A DNA stretch of 15,811 nucleotides from UBA1774 sp045223835 (lineage in GTDB: Bacteria; Bacillota; Clostridia; Oscillospirales; Oscillospiraceae): assembly GCA_045223835.1 (NCBI GenBank), contig JBGUZS010000012.1, forward strand, positions 1-15,811. The letters are read 5' to 3'. A program made the position numbers and the translations under genes. Below the pieces are notes generated by a model. That model did no database searches, was not told the origin of the DNA, and worked only from the letters and a program-made list of their open reading frames with translations. Position 1 is the first letter of the stretch. Each line of letters starts with the position of its first letter. Shown piece by piece: positions 13,549 to 15,811 of the stretch.

Positions 13549-13568
13549 AACAATTTGCAAGAAAGAAT

Positions 13569-13609
13569 ACAGGGAAGCCGGGGCTTTAGCCGCAGCTTCC
13601 CTGTTTTTC
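13569..13609. terminator. terminator between convergent lipoprotein gene and larC
   Basis: Perfect 10-bp stem ACAGGGAAGC/GCTTCCCTGT, loop of 16 bases with a possible inner GGC/GCC pairing, and TTTT on the plus strand. The minus-strand tail ATTCTTTCTT makes it likely bidirectional, ending the lar operon 1 base after the larC stop. Confidence 0.9.
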
Positions 13610-13610
13610 A

Positions 13611-14873
13611 TTAGCGCTTCAGATAGTCTGCTGCTTCTGCCAACGATATATTCTTTTCCCGGGCAATCGAGGCCAGATCCTCGTACTCCGGCTTCTCCCT
13701 CCGGATCCCCCAGCCTGTTGCCGTTTTGATCCGAACCATTCCGGCCTCAGTTGTCTCAACACGTTCCTCCCGCGCCAGGACCGTTCTTCCCCATCGATGC
13801 TCACGCACCCCTAAGGTCGTAGTATGGCGAAACAGCAGTCCGAGCATGACCTCCCGGTGCTCGGGCTTGCACAGGCAGGTCAGTAATGTACCCGGACGAT
13901 TCTTTTTCATCCCTATTCCCGTTGTATACACATCCAGCGCCCCTGCGGCCATCAAGCGCTCCTGAGCAAATCCGAGCGCTTCCGGCGTCATATCGTCCAG
14001 ATTGCATTGAAGCTCAAGAATCGTGTCACCCTGACCGTCAGTTTCCCCCAGGAATGCGCGGACACAGTTCGCAGCGGGGAAATCCTTCATTCCCATACCA
14101 TAGCCGATCTGCTCCGTACGCATCACAGGCATCCGTCCAAAGTGATCGGCAAAGTATCGGAGCAGCGCAGCTCCGGTGGGCGTACAAAGCTCCCCCTCCT
14201 GGCTTCCGCTGACCGATGGGATCCCCTCGAGCAGCTTTGCCGTGGCCGGCGCCGGAACCGGGACAATGCCGTGGGCGCAGCGCACCTGTCCAAAGCCTGT
14301 TGTGATGGGAGAAACGATGATTTCATCCGGTTTCAGGATGTCCAGCAAACAGCATACCGAGACGATGTCCGTTACGGCATCCATCGCTCCCACCTCATGA
14401 AAATGCACCTGGTCGACCGGTACGCCATGAACGAATGCCTCCGCATCGGCCAGCAGGCGATATACCTCCTGCGCATCGCGTTTGGCCTTAGGCGGCATGG
14501 ATAGCGAGTTCAGGAGCCGGATAACTGTTCCGGGCTCCTGGTGACTATGGCCGTGCGGATGGGCGTCATGCGCATGATCCGCTGTATGATGATCATGGTC
14601 ATGGTGGTGATCGTGGTCATGGTGGTCGTGATCATGGTCATGGTCATGGTGGTGGTCGTGGCTGTGTTCTTCCTCGCCGTTGACTTCCACCCGGAAATGC
14701 GTCCCCACCACACCCCGTTTTATAGCCGGTTCTGCACTGATCCGTACTCCCGGAATACCCAAACCGTTCAGCTGCTCCAGAACGATCTCCTTCTCCGGCA
14801 CCAACTCCAGAAGCGCTGCGGCAAGCATATCGCCTGCTGCGCCCATATTGCATTCGATGTATAAGGTCTTCAT
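13611..14873 (-). CDS. larC: LarC, nickel-pincer cofactor biosynthesis nickel insertase (single full-length ORF)
   Basis: 420 residues. LarC is the CTP-dependent cyclometallase that inserts nickel into the pincer nucleotide of lactate racemase (formerly DUF111). N-terminal signature CNMGAAGDMLAAALLEL; the middle carries VHFHEVGAMDAVTDIV and a GFGQVRCAHG-type segment, and the second half has CNLDDMTPEALGFA and the conserved GIGMKKNRPG. A His/Asp-rich insert fills about residues 70-111 (over half His), a probable nickel-holding loop. In Lactobacillus plantarum larC is split and joined by frameshifting; here one frame covers both halves. The ATG overlaps the larB stop as ATGA, with GGGGGG upstream, so translation is coupled. 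LarA is not in the window. Confidence 0.96.
   Translation of the reverse strand: MKTLYIECNMGAAGDMLAAALLELVPEKEIVLEQLNGLGIPGVRISAEPAIKRGVVGTHFRVEVNGEEEHSHDHHHDHDHDHDHHDHDHHHDHDHHTADHAHDAHPHGHSHQEPGTVIRLLNSLSMPPKAKRDAQEVYRLLADAEAFVHGVPVDQVHFHEVGAMDAVTDIVSVCCLLDILKPDEIIVSPITTGFGQVRCAHGIVPVPAPATAKLLEGIPSVSGSQEGELCTPTGAALLRYFADHFGRMPVMRTEQIGYGMGMKDFPAANCVRAFLGETDGQGDTILELQCNLDDMTPEALGFAQERLMAAGALDVYTTGIGMKKNRPGTLLTCLCKPEHREVMLGLLFRHTTTLGVREHRWGRTVLAREERVETTEAGMVRIKTATGWGIRREKPEYEDLASIAREKNISLAEAADYLKR
14582..14666. repeat. low-complexity tandem stretch encoding the LarC His/Asp-rich loop
   Basis: Imperfect repetition of catggt, gatcat and gtcgtg units (minus-strand CAC/CAT and GAC/GAT codons). 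It lies wholly inside larC in frame. Such tracts vary in length among strains through slippage. Confidence 0.85.
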
Positions 14874-15628
14874 GCTTTTCCCCCCATGTGATTGATCATA
14901 CTGGCCAAGTACCCTGCGCCAAAACCGTTATCGATATTGACTACGCTTACTCCGCTGGCGCAGGAATTCAGCATGCTCAGCAACGCAGACAGGCCGCCAA
15001 AGGATGCGCCATAACCAACGCTTGTGGGTACAGCAATAACCGGGACATCGGCCAAACCGCCGATCACGCTGGCCAACGCCCCTTCCATCCCGGCAATAGC
15101 GATAATGACCCTGGCCTCCATGATCACATCCGCATGCGAAAGCAGGCGATGCAGACCGGCAACGCCGACATCGTACAATCGGACGACGCGGTTGCCCAGG
15201 GCTTCGGCGGTGAATGCCGCCTCCTCTGCCACCGGCATATCGCTGGTGCCGCCTGTTGCCACAACGATACTCCCATCTCCATCCGGAGCAGGCATTTCGC
15301 CGACGATGCCGATCCGGCCGATCTTATGATACCGGAGAGGAAGGGATTGACCAGTCAGCTCAGCTGCAGTTTCGCTCATGCGCGTGATCAGGACCAGTTC
15401 TTGTCCCCGTTCCAACAATGCAGCGGCTATGTCTCTGATCTGCTCCGGCGTCTTCCCTGCCCCATAGATTACTTCTGCAACGCCTTGACGAACCGCGCGA
15501 TGATCGTCCAGTTTGGCATAGCCCAGATCGGTAAAGGGGGACAGCTTGATTTGAAGCAAGGCCTGTTCCACGCTTATGCTGCCTTCGGCGACCTGTTTCA
15601 GCAGCGAGCGGATTTCCTTCTGGTCCAT
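14870..15628 (-). CDS. larB: LarB, nicotinate adenine dinucleotide carboxylase/hydrolase
   Basis: 252 residues, normal length. LarB carboxylates the pyridinium ring of NaAD and cleaves the phosphoanhydride, giving the mononucleotide that LarE then sulfurates: the first step of nickel-pincer nucleotide synthesis. The PurE-like C-terminal domain shows VATGGTSDMPVAEEA at about 123-137, VGVAGLHRLL at about 154-163, IAGMEGALASV, and the catalytic Cys223 in MLNSCASG, followed by NIDNGFGAG. The N-terminal region is helical. GGGAG lies 8 bases before the ATG, within the end of larE, whose stop codon ends one base before this start. Its own stop overlaps the larC start. The order larE-larB-larC indicates one operon. 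Confidence 0.96.
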   Translation of the reverse strand: MDQKEIRSLLKQVAEGSISVEQALLQIKLSPFTDLGYAKLDDHRAVRQGVAEVIYGAGKTPEQIRDIAAALLERGQELVLITRMSETAAELTGQSLPLRYHKIGRIGIVGEMPAPDGDGSIVVATGGTSDMPVAEEAAFTAEALGNRVVRLYDVGVAGLHRLLSHADVIMEARVIIAIAGMEGALASVIGGLADVPVIAVPTSVGYGASFGGLSALLSMLNSCASGVSVVNIDNGFGAGYLASMINHMGGKA

Positions 15629-15811
15629 TCATTTTTCTCCCTTCTCGGATGAAGCCGGGAGCTCCATACCCAGTCTTTCCTTCAGATCCAGCATGACCTC
15701 CGGAAAAAGGGGCGCCAAAGCGCGAAGGATCTCCCCCCGTTTTTGGATTGCCGCTCCCATTTGCTCGCCGGTTATCTGGAGCTTTGCCGCATCCCCCAAA
15801 ACGCGGATTCG
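15629..15811 (-). CDS. larE: LarE C-terminal end (cut by window edge)
   Basis: The last 60 residues and stop of a gene that enters from the right edge. LarE is the ATP-dependent sulfur-donating transferase that thiolates the LarB product. Support: RIRVLGDAAKLQI resembles the LarE pattern RVRhhGdLARIEV near its C-terminus, a helix carrying RGEIL follows, and FPEVMLDLKERLGM sits where LarE has the YVTLDLEGYR strand. The tail ASSEKGEK is unmatched. The gene abuts larB with no gap, so the order is larE-larB-larC. The sequence match is modest and the operon context carries much of the call. Confidence 0.75.
   Translation of the reverse strand, partial: RIRVLGDAAKLQITGEQMGAAIQKRGEILRALAPLFPEVMLDLKERLGMELPASSEKGEK

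Noticed and set aside
14582..14666. Possible CRISPR-like or tandem repeat array
   Set aside because: Units are 6-9 bases, uninterrupted by spacers and in frame within larC; this is coding low complexity.
14541..14864. Plus-strand frame with long Met/Val-rich stretch
   Set aside because: It is the reverse reading of the His/Asp codon repeats in larC, so the composition is an artefact.

Overview
The window reads as a chromosomal segment of an endospore-forming Firmicute, most likely a Clostridia-class gut- or anaerobe-type bacterium of moderate-to-high GC. The evidence is an intact SpoVT, an intact sigma-K, strong AGGAGG-type ribosome binding sites, several TTG/GTG starts, and rho-independent terminators at most gene ends. 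There is no sign of phage, insertion sequence, CRISPR array or integration site. The layout looks like compact core and metabolic genes.

Layout. (1) Positions 1-2851, minus strand: a cobalamin riboswitch, a hairpin, a lipoprotein substrate-binding protein of the peptide/nickel class (SBP_bac_5), and the start of a DppB/OppB-type permease that runs off the left edge. The riboswitch points to vitamin-B12-controlled uptake of cobalt, a corrinoid or something related. (2) 2928-5872, plus strand: a threonine-aldolase-like PLP enzyme whose end overlaps by 8 bases the start of a 597-residue protein of unknown function that resembles a TIM-barrel glycoside hydrolase. (3) 5935-7985, plus strand: a short DtxR-type metalloregulator with its own sigma-A promoter and terminator, then a class-C beta-lactamase-fold serine hydrolase. 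(4) 8028-9076, minus strand: a zinc-type macrodomain ADP-ribose hydrolase, and a tRNA-His/tRNA-Gln pair with a clear promoter and terminator. (5) 9207-9793: spoVT, converging on metA. (6) 9805-11478, minus strand: metA (acetyl-CoA type by residue E111) with its own promoter, and an HD-domain hydrolase. (7) 11491-12250: sigK, divergent from the HD gene, behind a sigma-E-like promoter. (8) 12309-13609: a cysteine-rich DUF2284 protein (minus) and a divergent small lipoprotein of unknown function (plus). (9) 13611-15811, minus strand: larE (C-terminal end only), larB and larC, tightly coupled. They make the nickel-pincer nucleotide cofactor used by lactate racemase and relatives. LarC carries a 42-residue His/Asp-rich insert.

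A metal theme recurs: B12/cobalt (riboswitch and transporter), nickel (Lar), probably iron (DtxR-like) and zinc (macrodomain). The sequence does not show that these genes form one system. The two least understood items are the B12-controlled transporter and the overlapping PLP-enzyme/glycosidase-like pair.
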